Shown: positions 1 through 8,790, numbered from the stretch's first letter. The stretch is 64,000 nucleotides of DNA from Paenibacillus vietnamensis (GCF_020169515.1 NZ_JAHMHW010000002.1:124001-188000), one strand, 5' to 3'. Made by a program: numbers and translations. Notes: generated by a model not told the origin, from the letters alone.

Positions 1-542
1 GCGGCGGCACCAAAAACGAGCAGCATGAGAATCGCAGTAGAGGTGTATGCCCCAAGCTCGGGCGCAAGATCTCCTTTTTGCTGAATGAGCCTGTTTTTGA
101 CGACGAACATGGCAAATGTGATCGCCGCTGCGCTTGTAATAATCATTGCAGGGACGGCTAACAAATTTTGCGGGGCAACCGACACGAGCGACAGCAAGAC
201 GCCCTTCCATGCATATTGGTTGATGAGTGTTCCTATGGAAAATCCGACCAAAGCGCCTTTCAAAAAGTTAAGCACCAGCACTCCCGGAATGCCGACCACC
301 GTAACGCCCATCAGCCATATGACAATCAGCCACTTGCTATGAAAAACAAATCGCTCCCAAAAGGATGCAGCCTCTTCGGTACCGATGCCGGCACTCATCA
401 GCTTCACGTACTGATCCACATCGCCCGCCAGCTTCTGCTGCTGCTCGAGCGTCAGCGCATTTACCATCAGCGCGCCGAAAATAGCCCCTACTACGAATAA
501 TACGGAAACGAACACGTATAACGACAGTTGGTTTTTGACCAT
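1..542 (-). CDS. spoIIM: stage II sporulation protein M (3' part cut by window edge)
   Basis: Membrane protein of the SpoIID-SpoIIM-SpoIIP complex that drives engulfment of the forespore by the mother cell. About 180 codons are visible from the ATG at 542, and the C-terminus lies outside the window; the family is usually a little over 200 residues. The start MVKNQLSLYVF leads into a hydrophobic segment, and further membrane segments follow (around LIVIWLMGVTVVGIPGVLV and AVPAMIITSAAAITFAMFV). The gene is next to nudF and mciZ, as in Bacillus. A possible SigE promoter lies at 682-710. Identity rests on recalled family sequence and synteny. Confidence 0.85.
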   Translation of the reverse strand, partial: MVKNQLSLYVFVSVLFVVGAIFGALMVNALTLEQQQKLAGDVDQYVKLMSAGIGTEEAASFWERFVFHSKWLIVIWLMGVTVVGIPGVLVLNFLKGALVGFSIGTLINQYAWKGVLLSLVSVAPQNLLAVPAMIITSAAAITFAMFVVKNRLIQQKGDLAPELGAYTSTAILMLLVFGAA

Positions 543-681
543 GGCGATCCGACCTTCCCGTTATTTGCTGCCAAGCCTTCATAGGCTTTCGTACCCTAAG
601 GACACCTGTACATGATTGGATGAAAAGAAAGTGACGGAGGTGAGCGGAGCCCTGTATCTGCTCGGGACACGCTTGCCTTTT

Positions 682-710
682 ACTATATGAGAAAAGTCGG
701 GCGGGTATGA
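682..710 (-). promoter_or_regulatory. candidate SigE promoter for spoIIM
   Basis: Read on the minus strand, TCATACC (710-704) and CATATAGT (689-682) are separated by 14 bases, resembling the SigE -35 (KMATATT) and -10 (CATACAMT) elements. It sits 140 bases upstream of spoIIM, which is mother-cell expressed in B. subtilis. The -35 element has two mismatches, so this is suggestive only. Confidence 0.4.
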
Positions 711-720
711 CGAAGGCCGG

Positions 721-1284
721 CTAGAGCCGGCCTGTGAGGGTATATAGCTTCCATGCGTAAACGGCGAGGATCGTCTTGGCGTCGCTAATGCGGCCATCCC
801 GGATATAGGCCTCCGCCTGCTCGAGGGTGATCGCTTCCACATTCAGATCCTCATCCTCATCCGGACTTTGAACGCCCGGCTCAAGCTCATCTGTGAAGTA
901 AACGAATAGCTTCTCATCCGCAAAGCCGGGTGACGTAAAAAACTCGCTGAGCAGCCTGAGGCTCTTGGAGCGGTAGCCCGTCTCTTCTTCAAGCTCCCGC
1001 GCGGCCGCGGTCAGTGGATCCTCTCCCGGGTCAAGCTTACCGGCGGGAATTTCAACCTGGAACTTTTCAAGCGGTTTTCTGAACTGCTCGACGACGAGCA
1101 GCTTCCCGTCCAGCAAAGCCATCACCGCCGCGGCTCCCGGATGCCGGACGATTTCTCTTGTAGCCGTTCTTCCGTCGGCGAGCGCGACCGTGTCAACCTG
1201 CAGCGAAATCATTTTGCCCTCGAACAGCTGCTCCGTGCTGACCGTTTCCTCGCGCCACAACGCCTTCCTTTGCTGTTCTGCCAT
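721..1284 (-). CDS. nudF: ADP-ribose pyrophosphatase (Nudix hydrolase)
   Basis: Cytosolic hydrolase that cleaves ADP-ribose to AMP and ribose 5-phosphate. The 187-residue length is normal for the family. A complete Nudix box occupies residues 82-104 (G82, E88, then RELEEETGY at 96-104), supplying the Mg-binding glutamates. The ATG at 1284 follows an AGGGAG site. A GGCCGGCT/AGCCGGCC hairpin overlaps the stop codon (about 714-734) and may act as a weak terminator. Its place between spoIIM and mciZ matches B. subtilis nudF (yqkG). Confidence 0.93.
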   Translation of the reverse strand: MAEQQRKALWREETVSTEQLFEGKMISLQVDTVALADGRTATREIVRHPGAAAVMALLDGKLLVVEQFRKPLEKFQVEIPAGKLDPGEDPLTAAARELEEETGYRSKSLRLLSEFFTSPGFADEKLFVYFTDELEPGVQSPDEDEDLNVEAITLEQAEAYIRDGRISDAKTILAVYAWKLYTLTGRL

Positions 1285-1380
1285 CTCTCATTGTCTCCCT
1301 TTTTTTAGTTATTCAACTGATCATAACTTGTCCGGCCCGTGCATATTTATCAGTAAACCATACGACAGGAGCGGATCAAT

Positions 1381-1536
1381 ATGAAGCAATATGTAGCATT
1401 AAATCATTTGCGTTTAGTAGGTAAAGGCTGGGAAATTCGCCGACAGCTCCAAAAGCTGTCATCGGCTTCGCTTTCCAAAAAACCGTTGACCGAATATACA
1501 GGCGCGATAAATGTCAGGCGTGCCTCGCATGAATAA
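1381..1536 (+). CDS. mciZ: MciZ-like inhibitor of FtsZ ring assembly
   Basis: A 51-codon gene, divergent from nudF, with CAGGAG nine bases before its ATG. The core LRLVGKGWEIRRQLQKL (residues 10-26) closely matches the LVGKAWEIRAKLKE core of B. subtilis MciZ as I recall it. MciZ is a 40-residue peptide made in sporulating mother cells that caps FtsZ filaments and blocks a second Z-ring. The B. subtilis gene also neighbours nudF. This copy carries an extra C-terminal stretch of about ten basic/polar residues. A weak SigE-like pair (TCATAAC 1321-1327, CATATTTA 1342-1349, spacing 14) lies upstream. Confidence 0.82.
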   Translation: MKQYVALNHLRLVGKGWEIRRQLQKLSSASLSKKPLTEYTGAINVRRASHE

Positions 1537-1580
1537 AATTAAAAGATAATGATACCGGTCAAGTGTAACTATTTGGACAA

Positions 1581-1629
1581 AAGCCCTTTTTCCTCATCCT
1601 TTCAGTACCGGATGAGCGAAAGAAGGGCT
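1581..1629 (-). terminator. rho-independent terminator of the PepT-like gene
   Basis: On the minus strand AGCCCTTCTTTCGCTCATCC pairs with GGATGAGGAAAAAGGGCT around a short loop, followed by TTTTG. It lies 39 bases after the stop codon at 1668. Confidence 0.65.
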
Positions 1630-1667
1630 ATTCGTCCGATTCGCTTCCCTTTTCGCGGTCCAGCTTC

Positions 1668-2798
1668 CTATTCCGCAGCTGAAGCTGCCTGCTTGATGAT
1701 TTCAACGACCAGCTCCGTCGTTTTCACCAAATCGTCAACCTTGATTTGCTCTTTGGTCGTATGGATATGCTCGTAGCCTACGGCCAAGTTGACGGTCGGT
1801 ATGCCAAGCCCGTTAAAAATGTTAGCGTCGCTGCCGCCGCCCGAATGAAAGGTGCGCGGCGTTCTGCCAATGGCGGTAATTGCCTTTTTCGCCAGCTGAA
1901 CGACCGGATCCTGATCGTCATACTGGTACGCCGGATAGATGATCTGGCTGTCCAGCTCGCCGCGGGCGCCGAATTCCTCCGCAGCGCTCATCACCGCAGC
2001 ACGCATCGCCTCAATCTGGCTGTCCAGCTTATGCTGGACGATACTCCGCGCCTCCGCGTCCAGACGCACAAAATCGCAGACGATGTTCGTCGCGCCGCCG
2101 CCCTCGAATTTTCCGATGTTAGCGGTCGTTTCTTTGTCGATCCGGCCAAGCGGCATTCGTGCAATCGCTTTGGCGGCAACCTGAATGGCGCTGATTCCGT
2201 CCTCGGGATTGACTCCTGCATGCGCCGAACGCCCGTGCATTTTGATCGTAATTTTTGCCTGGGTCGGAGCCGCCACTGCAATATCCCCGATCGCCCCGTT
2301 CGAATCGAGCGCGTAACCGAATTTCGCCTCCAGCTTGGACGCATCGAGCGACCTGGCACCCAGCAAGCCGGATTCCTCGCCCACTGTGATGACGAACTGG
2401 ATGCGGCCATGCGGAATCGCTTGCTCCTTCACAACTCTGATCGCCTCGAATATAGCGGAAATGCCCGCTTTGTCATCGGCGCCAAGAATTGTCGTTCCGT
2501 CGCTGCGTATGTAGCCGTCATCGTCAAGCTGCGGCTTGATGCCGGCGCCGGGCGTTACCGTATCCATATGGCAGGTAAAAAATATCGTCGGCGCATCGGC
2601 GCCGCCCGCTTCCCATATCGCAAACAAATTGCCGGCCCCGTGACCGGTTTTCGCCGCTGCGTCATCCTCGCTTATCTGAAGGCCAAGCGCCGTAAACTTT
2701 TCCTTTAATACCCGGCTAATTTCCTGCTCATGCTTCGTTTCGCTATCGACGCGCACAAGTTCCATAAACTCTTTCACCAATCGGTCCTTATTGATCAT
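1668..2798 (-). CDS. yqjE: PepT-like M20 family metallopeptidase
   Basis: Zinc-dependent peptidase or deacylase of the M20 family, 376 residues, of the PepT-like type found at this place in Bacillus (yqjE). Metal-binding residues appear in order: HMD at 77-79, GADDKAG with D108, GEESG with E141-E142, and D165. The HSGGGSDANIF segment and a late HIHT motif fit the C-terminal catalytic half. A dimerisation (lid) domain lies between. GGAGG stands eight bases before the ATG. The exact substrate cannot be told from sequence; tripeptidase activity is possible. Confidence 0.85.
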   Translation of the reverse strand: MINKDRLVKEFMELVRVDSETKHEQEISRVLKEKFTALGLQISEDDAAAKTGHGAGNLFAIWEAGGADAPTIFFTCHMDTVTPGAGIKPQLDDDGYIRSDGTTILGADDKAGISAIFEAIRVVKEQAIPHGRIQFVITVGEESGLLGARSLDASKLEAKFGYALDSNGAIGDIAVAAPTQAKITIKMHGRSAHAGVNPEDGISAIQVAAKAIARMPLGRIDKETTANIGKFEGGGATNIVCDFVRLDAEARSIVQHKLDSQIEAMRAAVMSAAEEFGARGELDSQIIYPAYQYDDQDPVVQLAKKAITAIGRTPRTFHSGGGSDANIFNGLGIPTVNLAVGYEHIHTTKEQIKVDDLVKTTELVVEIIKQAASAAE

Positions 2799-2820
2799 CG
2801 GCGTTTCCTCCGTCTATAAT
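2791..2820 (+). promoter_or_regulatory. candidate SigA promoter for the Prli42 gene
   Basis: TTGATC (2791-2796) and TATAAT (2815-2820) are spaced by 18 bases and point toward the small gene at 2885. The -35 box overlaps the start codon of the divergent peptidase gene. Confidence 0.5.
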
Positions 2821-2884
2821 TTTGGTATACAATAGACTACAGACAAGCTTACCACGTTTCAACTTGAAAGGAGTTTTTGATTTT

Positions 2885-2983
2885 ATGCACAGACAAAAGC
2901 TAATCCGAATCGTCGCGATCGTCATCATAGCTACAATGGTCATCACTACATTATTTGCCAGTATCGGAAGTTTATTTTACTAG
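2885..2983 (+). CDS. prli42: Prli42-like membrane miniprotein (DUF4044 type)
   Basis: A 32-residue protein: a short basic N-terminus (MHRQKLIR) followed by one hydrophobic helix (IVAIVIIATMVITTLFASI). AAAGGAG lies ahead of the ATG and a promoter-like pair is at 2791-2820. Length, layout and wording resemble Prli42, the miniprotein that anchors the stressosome to the membrane in Listeria and has homologues across Firmicutes. Assignment rests on this likeness only. Its last 12 bases overlap the 3' end of lipB on the other strand. Confidence 0.6.
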   Translation: MHRQKLIRIVAIVIIATMVITTLFASIGSLFY

Positions 2984-3679
2984 TGTGTCTGCCTTATATT
3001 GAAAAACTTGTTCAAAATGCGGCAGCAGCTGGACCGCAGCTTCCTCGACCGTCAGCTGCTTACCGGTCAGATCGTTGAACGAGGTTACGCCGTACTGCTC
3101 GATGCCGCACGGGATAATGCCGCTGAATCCGTCGGCGGCAATGCCCGCCTTAATGTTAAGCGCAAAGCCATGACTCGTAATAAAACCACGGCGATGCCGC
3201 GCTTTATTGAATTTAACCCCGATTGCAGCGATTTTCAGATCGCCGACCCATACTCCCGTATATTCCGGCTTTCTGCCCGCCGTTATGCCGTACTCGCCCA
3301 GCCAGTTGATGATGACCTGTTCCAGATTTCGCAAGTAGGCATGCAAGTCAAGTCCGACCGCATCCAAATACAGCAAAGGATAGCCGACCAGCTGACCAGG
3401 CCCGTGATACGTAATATCCCCGCCTCTGTCGATTTGGAACAATGCGATTCCGCGTTCCGCCAGTTCTTCTTCCCCTAGCAGCAGATGCTCCGGGTGCTTG
3501 TCCGAGCCGATCGTATAGGTAGGCGGATGCTGAAGAAGGAGAAGCGTCTCCTGACGCTCCTCCCGGTCAATTTCCTTCACGCAGGCCTTTTGCAGTTCCC
3601 ACGCTTCGGCATATTCGAGTAATCCGATATAACGGGCATCCAGCCGCTTCAAGCCATTTTCATATTCCGCTTCAGCCAT
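2972..3679 (-). CDS. lipB: lipoyl(octanoyl) transferase
   Basis: Moves octanoyl from acyl carrier protein onto lipoyl domains, the first step of lipoate assembly. The 235 residues carry the signature RGGDITYHGPGQLVGYP (85-101), the presumed catalytic Lys149 (GDLKIAAIG) and Cys191 (IIPCGI). It starts 16 bases after bkdB, so it is probably cotranscribed with the 2-oxoacid dehydrogenase whose E2 subunit it would modify. B. subtilis lacks LipB and uses LipM/LipL, so this is a point of difference. Confidence 0.95.
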   Translation of the reverse strand: MAEAEYENGLKRLDARYIGLLEYAEAWELQKACVKEIDREERQETLLLLQHPPTYTIGSDKHPEHLLLGEEELAERGIALFQIDRGGDITYHGPGQLVGYPLLYLDAVGLDLHAYLRNLEQVIINWLGEYGITAGRKPEYTGVWVGDLKIAAIGVKFNKARHRRGFITSHGFALNIKAGIAADGFSGIIPCGIEQYGVTSFNDLTGKQLTVEEAAVQLLPHFEQVFQYKADTLVK

Positions 3680-3695
3680 GCCGGTTTCCCCATTT

Positions 3696-5012
3696 CTAAT
3701 ACAGTTTGCTTTCCTGATTGAAGCTTTCCAGATTATCCTTCACGCGCTGCAGGAAACGTCCGCAAATTACGCCGTCCAAAATACGGTGGTCAAGCGACAA
3801 ACACAAGTTGGCCATGGAACGGACGGCAAGCATATCGTTAATGACAACCGGCCGCTTCACGATCGATTCGAAAGTCAAGATCGCCGCCTGAGGGTAGTTG
3901 ATGATCGGATAGGACAATATCGAGCCGAACGAACCTGTATTATTCACCGTGAACGTGCCCCCCTGCATATCCGACAGCGTAAGCTTGCCTTCCCTCGTTT
4001 TACGTGCCAGCTCATCGATCTCCTTCGCCAGCCCCGCTACGTTTTTATGGTCGGCATTTTTAATGACCGGCGTCAAAACGGAATCTTCGGTGCCGACTGC
4101 GAGGGAAATATTAATATCTCTTTTCACGATAATTTTATCCACAGCCCACATGGAATTCATGATCGGAAAATCTTTTATCGCATTGACGACGGCTTTCAAC
4201 AGAAACGCCAGATAGGTCAGGTTAATGCCCTCGCGCTTCATAAACTCGTCCTTCAGCTTATTTCGGAGCAGCACCAGATTGGTCACGTCGACTTCGATCA
4301 TGGTCCAGGCATGCGGAATTTCGCTTACGCTTTGCCTCATGTTTCGGGCGATCGTGTTGCGAATCGGAGTAACATCAATAAAGCTGTCTCCACGGCCGGC
4401 GCCTGCGAAGCCTTCCACTTCGATTTTCGGAAGGCGCGGCGTTTCCGTCAAGTGCAAGCCGGATGAGCGGACTTGTGCCGCCGCATCAACGGCGCTTTGG
4501 GCGGCAGCCGTGGCTGCCCCGGCTGCCGAGTTTGACTTGCCGGCTCCCGATGCGACGTATGCCAGCACATCCTTCCGCGTAATCCGTCCGCCCAGACCCG
4601 TTCCGGTCACTTCCGTCAACCGGACCGAATGCTCGGCCGCAAGCTGCTGGACGGCCGGCGAGAACCTTCCGCGCATCGGAGCGTCCTGCGCCGAGTCCGG
4701 GAAGCCTGTTGTCGTCTGAGCGGCCGTAACGGCACCCGCTTGAACCGGCTGCTCCTCGTTTGCGCCGCCTTCCGTCTCGACAAGGCAAATCGCGGTTCCA
4801 ACCGGCACCGTTTCGCCTTTGCCGACCAAAATTTTCACCATCTTGCCCGCGACCGTCGAAGGAAGCTCCGCATTAACTTTATCCGTCAAAATCTCGCATA
4901 CCGGCTCGTAAATATCGATCCAGTCGCCGGGCTGCTTCAACCATTTATCGATCGTGGCCGATACGAGCGATTCCGCAAGCTGGGGCACTACGATCTCCGT
5001 CAGTGTTTTCAT
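3696..5012 (-). CDS. bkdB: branched-chain 2-oxoacid dehydrogenase E2 (dihydrolipoyl acyltransferase)
   Basis: E2 core of the branched-chain 2-oxoacid dehydrogenase, which transfers acyl groups to CoA. Domains in order are: lipoyl domain (1-80, lipoyl-lysine K45 in LTDKVNAEL), an Ala/Thr-rich linker, a peripheral subunit-binding domain (FSPAVQQLAAEHSV...RITRKDVL), a second linker, and the catalytic domain ending in the DHRILDG active-site motif. I place the start at 5012 because GGGAG (5026-5022) is nine bases upstream; the ATG at 5021 overlaps that site. It follows bkdAB by 23 bases. Confidence 0.95.
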   Translation of the reverse strand: MKTLTEIVVPQLAESLVSATIDKWLKQPGDWIDIYEPVCEILTDKVNAELPSTVAGKMVKILVGKGETVPVGTAICLVETEGGANEEQPVQAGAVTAAQTTTGFPDSAQDAPMRGRFSPAVQQLAAEHSVRLTEVTGTGLGGRITRKDVLAYVASGAGKSNSAAGAATAAAQSAVDAAAQVRSSGLHLTETPRLPKIEVEGFAGAGRGDSFIDVTPIRNTIARNMRQSVSEIPHAWTMIEVDVTNLVLLRNKLKDEFMKREGINLTYLAFLLKAVVNAIKDFPIMNSMWAVDKIIVKRDINISLAVGTEDSVLTPVIKNADHKNVAGLAKEIDELARKTREGKLTLSDMQGGTFTVNNTGSFGSILSYPIINYPQAAILTFESIVKRPVVINDMLAVRSMANLCLSLDHRILDGVICGRFLQRVKDNLESFNQESKLY

Positions 5013-5035
5013 CTGTTTCATCTCCCAACTGACGC

Positions 5036-6019
5036 CTAATACTGCGCCAAATGCCGCATGGCCTCTTTAACTTTATCTTTGTTCAGCATAAAAAACTTCT
5101 CGCCCGGCGGGTTAATCGGCATCGCCGGCACGTCGGGACCGCAAAGGCGCATAATCGGCGCATCGAGCTCATAAAGAAGCTCTTCCGCGATAATGGCGGA
5201 TACCTCCGCGCCGACGCCTCCCGTCTTATTGTCCTCATGGATGATGAGCACTTTGCCGGTTTTCTTAACCGCCTCAAGAATGCCGTTCTTATCGAGCGGC
5301 TGCAGCGTCCGCAAATCGAGAATATGGGTGCTGATCCCTTCGACCGCAAGCTCCTCTGCCGCCTGCTCTACAAAATAGAGTGGCATGCTGTATCCGATGA
5401 CGGTAATATCCTCGCCTTCCCGAAGAACGTTCGCTTTGCCAATCGGCACTGTATAGTCCGTTTCCGGGACATCGCCGTTCACCAGCTTGTAGCACTTTTT
5501 ATTTTCGAAATAGATGACCGGGTCCGGGTCGCGCACCGCGGCTTTCAATAAGCCTTTGGCGTCGTACGGCCGGTAAGGCGCGACGATTTTTAATCCCGGC
5601 GTTCCGAAGAACACCGATTCCGGACATTGCGAGTGATAGAGCCCGCCGAAAATGCCGCCGCCGATCGGAGCGCGAATGACGAGCGGACACGTCCAGTCAT
5701 TGTTCGAACGGTAGCGGATTTTGGCCGCTTCACTAATAATTTGGTTCGTTGCCGGAAACATAAAATCCGAATATTGCATTTCCGCAATCGGCTTCATCCC
5801 GTACATGGCAGCACCAATGGCAACACCGGCTATCGCGGATTCGGCAAGCGGAGTATCCAGTGCCCGCATCTCGCCGAATTGCTCGATCAGCCCCTTCGTC
5901 GTCGTGAACACGCCGCCTTTTACCCCAACATCCTCGCCAAGCACGAATACGTCTTCATCGCGCTCCATTTCTTCCTTCATTGCGAGTCGAATCGCATCAA
6001 TATAATCCATAGCAGCCAT
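5036..6019 (-). CDS. bkdAB: branched-chain 2-oxoacid dehydrogenase E1 beta subunit
   Basis: Beta subunit of the thiamine-diphosphate-dependent E1 decarboxylase, 327 residues, cytosolic. Family blocks are clear: FVLGEDVGVKGGVF, DTPLAESAIAGVAIGAA, AKIRYRSNNDW and the C-terminal transketolase domain. The opening MAAMDYIDAIRLAMKEEMER lines up with my recollection of B. subtilis BkdAB. The ATG overlaps the bkdAA stop codon by one base (TAATG), indicating translational coupling. Confidence 0.95.
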   Translation of the reverse strand: MAAMDYIDAIRLAMKEEMERDEDVFVLGEDVGVKGGVFTTTKGLIEQFGEMRALDTPLAESAIAGVAIGAAMYGMKPIAEMQYSDFMFPATNQIISEAAKIRYRSNNDWTCPLVIRAPIGGGIFGGLYHSQCPESVFFGTPGLKIVAPYRPYDAKGLLKAAVRDPDPVIYFENKKCYKLVNGDVPETDYTVPIGKANVLREGEDITVIGYSMPLYFVEQAAEELAVEGISTHILDLRTLQPLDKNGILEAVKKTGKVLIIHEDNKTGGVGAEVSAIIAEELLYELDAPIMRLCGPDVPAMPINPPGEKFFMLNKDKVKEAMRHLAQY

Positions 6020-7053
6020 TAGCCCCGACCTCCTTGCTCAGCGTCGTCCGCATATACGTGTAAAAGGATCGATTCAGGCGCCGGAAACGGCGCTTTGTCG
6101 CCGTACTCGGTCGCTTCGTCGAGCTCCTTGCGCACGCTGGCATGCATTTCGCTGTCCAGCTCCTCCGACCAGATGCCGGCATCGATCAAATATTGCTTGA
6201 ACCGCGGGATTCCGTCCTTCGCCCGGTAGCTGTCTACCTCTTCCTTCGTCCGGTAAGCGAGGTCGTTATCGGAAGTGGAGTGAGGCGACAACCGGTACAT
6301 CAGCGCTTCGATCAGCGTCGGGCCTTCTCCTGCAACCGCACGCTCCCGGGCTTCCTTCACAATCCGGTACACCTCAAGCGCATCGTTGCCGTCCACCTGA
6401 TAGCCAGGGAAGCCGTAGCCCAAGGCTCGGTCGGCTACTTTGCCTGCAACCTGCTTATGCAGCGGTACGGAAATCGCATATTGATTGTTTTCGCACATGA
6501 AAATAACCGGAAGCTTATGAACGCCGGCGAAGTTGCACCCTTCATGGAAATCGCCCTGATTGCTTGAACCGTCGCCGAAAGTGACGAAGCTGACGAACGG
6601 TTTCTGCTTCATCTTGGCAGCAAGAGCGATACCTACGGCATGCGGAACCTGAGTCGTCACCGGACTGGAGCCCGTAACGATCCGGAGCTTCTTCGACCCG
6701 AAGTGCCCCGGCATTTGCCGGCCGCCGCTGTTCGGATCCTCCGCTTTGGCGAATACGGACAGCAGAAGGTCGCGCAGCGTCATGCCCACTGACAATACAA
6801 ATCCGTAGTCTCTATAATAGGGCAGAAAATAATCTTGATTCCGGTCCAGAGCAAAGGCAGCAGCCACCTGGGCGACCTCCTGGCCGATGCCTGAAACGTG
6901 GAAGTTAATTTTTCCTGCGCGTTGAAGAAGCAGCATGCGTTCATCGAACTTGCGGGCTGCCACCATCGTTTTATACATTTCAATCGCTTGCTCATTGCTG
7001 AGACCTAGTTCCAAATGACGAACACTTTGTCCTTTCGAAGCGGATTGGGACAT
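6019..7053 (-). CDS. bkdAA: branched-chain 2-oxoacid dehydrogenase E1 alpha subunit
   Basis: Alpha subunit of E1, which decarboxylates branched-chain 2-oxoacids. The thiamine-diphosphate motif GDGSSNQGDFHEGCNFA runs to ENNQYAIS, and the loop YRLSPHSTSDN precedes the C-terminal helices. Of the three in-frame ATGs, 7053 has AGGAGG (7067-7062) eight bases upstream; the ATG at 7056 is also possible, and the one at 7074 lies upstream of the site. The upstream neighbour is lpd, 96 bases away. Confidence 0.95.
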   Translation of the reverse strand: MSQSASKGQSVRHLELGLSNEQAIEMYKTMVAARKFDERMLLLQRAGKINFHVSGIGQEVAQVAAAFALDRNQDYFLPYYRDYGFVLSVGMTLRDLLLSVFAKAEDPNSGGRQMPGHFGSKKLRIVTGSSPVTTQVPHAVGIALAAKMKQKPFVSFVTFGDGSSNQGDFHEGCNFAGVHKLPVIFMCENNQYAISVPLHKQVAGKVADRALGYGFPGYQVDGNDALEVYRIVKEARERAVAGEGPTLIEALMYRLSPHSTSDNDLAYRTKEEVDSYRAKDGIPRFKQYLIDAGIWSEELDSEMHASVRKELDEATEYGDKAPFPAPESILLHVYADDAEQGGRG

Positions 7054-7149
7054 CATGCGTTCCTCCTCTTCCATACGATTATAACCTGGTACTAAGACTT
7101 GATGTTATTTATTATAACCCCATTCGAAGCAAAAAGGAAACCGTATCCT

Positions 7150-8577
7150 TTAGAACGAGATGGCATTGCCGTCTACAGCCAGCATCGCTTCTCCAAGCGC
7201 CTCCGACAGTGTCGGATGCGGATGAATCATTTGTCCGACCTCCCAAGGCGTTGCATTCAGAATGCCGGCCAAAGCCGCTTCCGAAATCAGATCCGTTGCA
7301 TGTGCACCGATCATATGCACGCCCAAAATGTCGTTCGTCCTCCTGTCCGCAATGACTTTGACGAAGCCGTCTTTCTCCCCGATGACAAGCGCTTTACCGA
7401 TGGCCGCAAACGGAATTTTGCCCGTCTTAATGTCATGCCCCCGGGTGCGAGCCCCGTCCTCTGTCAAGCCGAACGATGCGATCTCCGGCCTGGAATAAAT
7501 GCAGCGGGGAATCAGGTGCTTCTCCGCAGAGATTGGTTTTTGGCCGCAAATGTGCTCCACCGCGGCAATTCCGTCGTGCGCTGCAGCATGCGCCAGCTGT
7601 ACGCCACCGGTAACATCGCCGATCGCATAAATATGCGGCTCGCTTGTTTGCCCGTTGCCGTTCACCTCAATTGCACCGTTAACGGTACGAATGTCTGTGT
7701 TTTCCAGCCCGATACCGTCCGCATTCGGAAGACGGCCGACAGACAGAAGCAGCTTCTCCGCCTGCAGCAGCACGTCTCCTTCCGGCGTGCTGGCGGGAAT
7801 CGAAACTTCTCCCGTATCGTTATTATATTTGTCGATTTGCAGTTGTACGCCTGTAAGTACGCGAACTCCGCGTTTTCTTAGCAGCTTCGTCAGCTCGGCG
7901 GAAATTTCGGCATCTTCGCCCGGAAGCAGCCGCGATCCGGCTTCTGCCAGCGTCACTTGGACGCCAAAATCCTGTAGAAGCGAGGCCCATTCCACCCCGA
8001 TCACTCCGCCTCCTACGATGATCATGGACGCAGGCAGCTTGTCCAGCGCCAAAGCGTCGTCGCTTGTCAGAATATATTGCCCATCCGGCTTCAGGCCGGG
8101 CAGCGAGCGCGGTTTCGAGCCCGTCGCAATGATGAGATTCGTCGAAACGACCGACTCCATTTCCCCATCGGGAAGCTCGACGGCAAGCGAGCCGCTGCGC
8201 GGGGAAAAAATCGAAGGACCGATAATTCTGCCTTTGCCTTGAATCATTTGAATGCCGTTTTTCTTCATTAACCCTTGAAGTCCCCGGTAAAGCTGGTCCA
8301 CCGTCTGATCCTTTCGGGCCTGCACGTTTTTGAAATTAACCGAAACGGCTCCTTGCGCAACATCGATTCCATATGTACTTGATTCTAATAATGTAGCGTA
8401 CACCTCTGCACTGCGAAGCAGCGACTTGCTCGGTATACAACCTCTATGCAGGCAGGTCCCCCCCACCTTATCCATCTCTACAATGGCTACGGACTTGCCC
8501 ATCTGAGCAGCCCGAATAGCCGCGGTATAACCCCCAGGGCCGCCGCCCAGCACCGCTATGTCGACCTGTATCGCCAT
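7150..8577 (-). CDS. lpd: dihydrolipoamide dehydrogenase (E3)
   Basis: FAD- and NAD-dependent E3 subunit that reoxidises the dihydrolipoyl group of BkdB. An FAD-binding GGGPGG is at residues 11-16. The redox-active disulphide is C42/C47 in GGTCLHRGCIPSKS, and the NAD-binding GGGVIGVEWA follows. The C-terminal dimer motif HPHPTLSEA supplies the catalytic His-Glu pair. The ATG at 8577 has GGAGG nine bases upstream. It is the first gene of lpd-bkdAA-bkdAB-bkdB-lipB. The ptb, bcd and buk genes that precede it in Bacillus are absent here. Confidence 0.95.
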   Translation of the reverse strand: MAIQVDIAVLGGGPGGYTAAIRAAQMGKSVAIVEMDKVGGTCLHRGCIPSKSLLRSAEVYATLLESSTYGIDVAQGAVSVNFKNVQARKDQTVDQLYRGLQGLMKKNGIQMIQGKGRIIGPSIFSPRSGSLAVELPDGEMESVVSTNLIIATGSKPRSLPGLKPDGQYILTSDDALALDKLPASMIIVGGGVIGVEWASLLQDFGVQVTLAEAGSRLLPGEDAEISAELTKLLRKRGVRVLTGVQLQIDKYNNDTGEVSIPASTPEGDVLLQAEKLLLSVGRLPNADGIGLENTDIRTVNGAIEVNGNGQTSEPHIYAIGDVTGGVQLAHAAAHDGIAAVEHICGQKPISAEKHLIPRCIYSRPEIASFGLTEDGARTRGHDIKTGKIPFAAIGKALVIGEKDGFVKVIADRRTNDILGVHMIGAHATDLISEAALAGILNATPWEVGQMIHPHPTLSEALGEAMLAVDGNAISF

Positions 8578-8722
8578 TCCTGTTTCCCTCCAGTAGTTCC
8601 TTCGCAGCATAGATCATAAGCCGGCCGCTCTGCCTTGCCGGCTCAAGCCCATTCGCATTGTATCATGACATTCCTTTCTATTGTACCTGTTTTTGCCGTT
8701 CAATTCATCGTTCTTTCATAAA

Positions 8723-8751
8723 TAGACACACCTCCCCGAAAGAGGTATGAT
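8723..8751 (+). promoter_or_regulatory. SigA-type promoter of yqzF
   Basis: TAGACA (8723-8728), a 17-base spacer and TATGAT (8746-8751) differ from the SigA consensus by one base in each box. The gene starts 40 bases further on. Confidence 0.7.
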
Positions 8752-8790
8752 AGAGATACTGCATTTTGAACGACAAGGAGACGCCGTTAG

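Noticed and set aside
1341-1364. GCATATT...CATACGAC pair before mciZ
   Set aside because: Spacing is only 11 bases and the -10 would touch the ribosome-binding site.
1746-2708. 320-codon open frame on the plus strand
   Set aside because: It lies entirely antisense to the PepT-like gene, has no ribosome-binding site and shows no recognisable domain.
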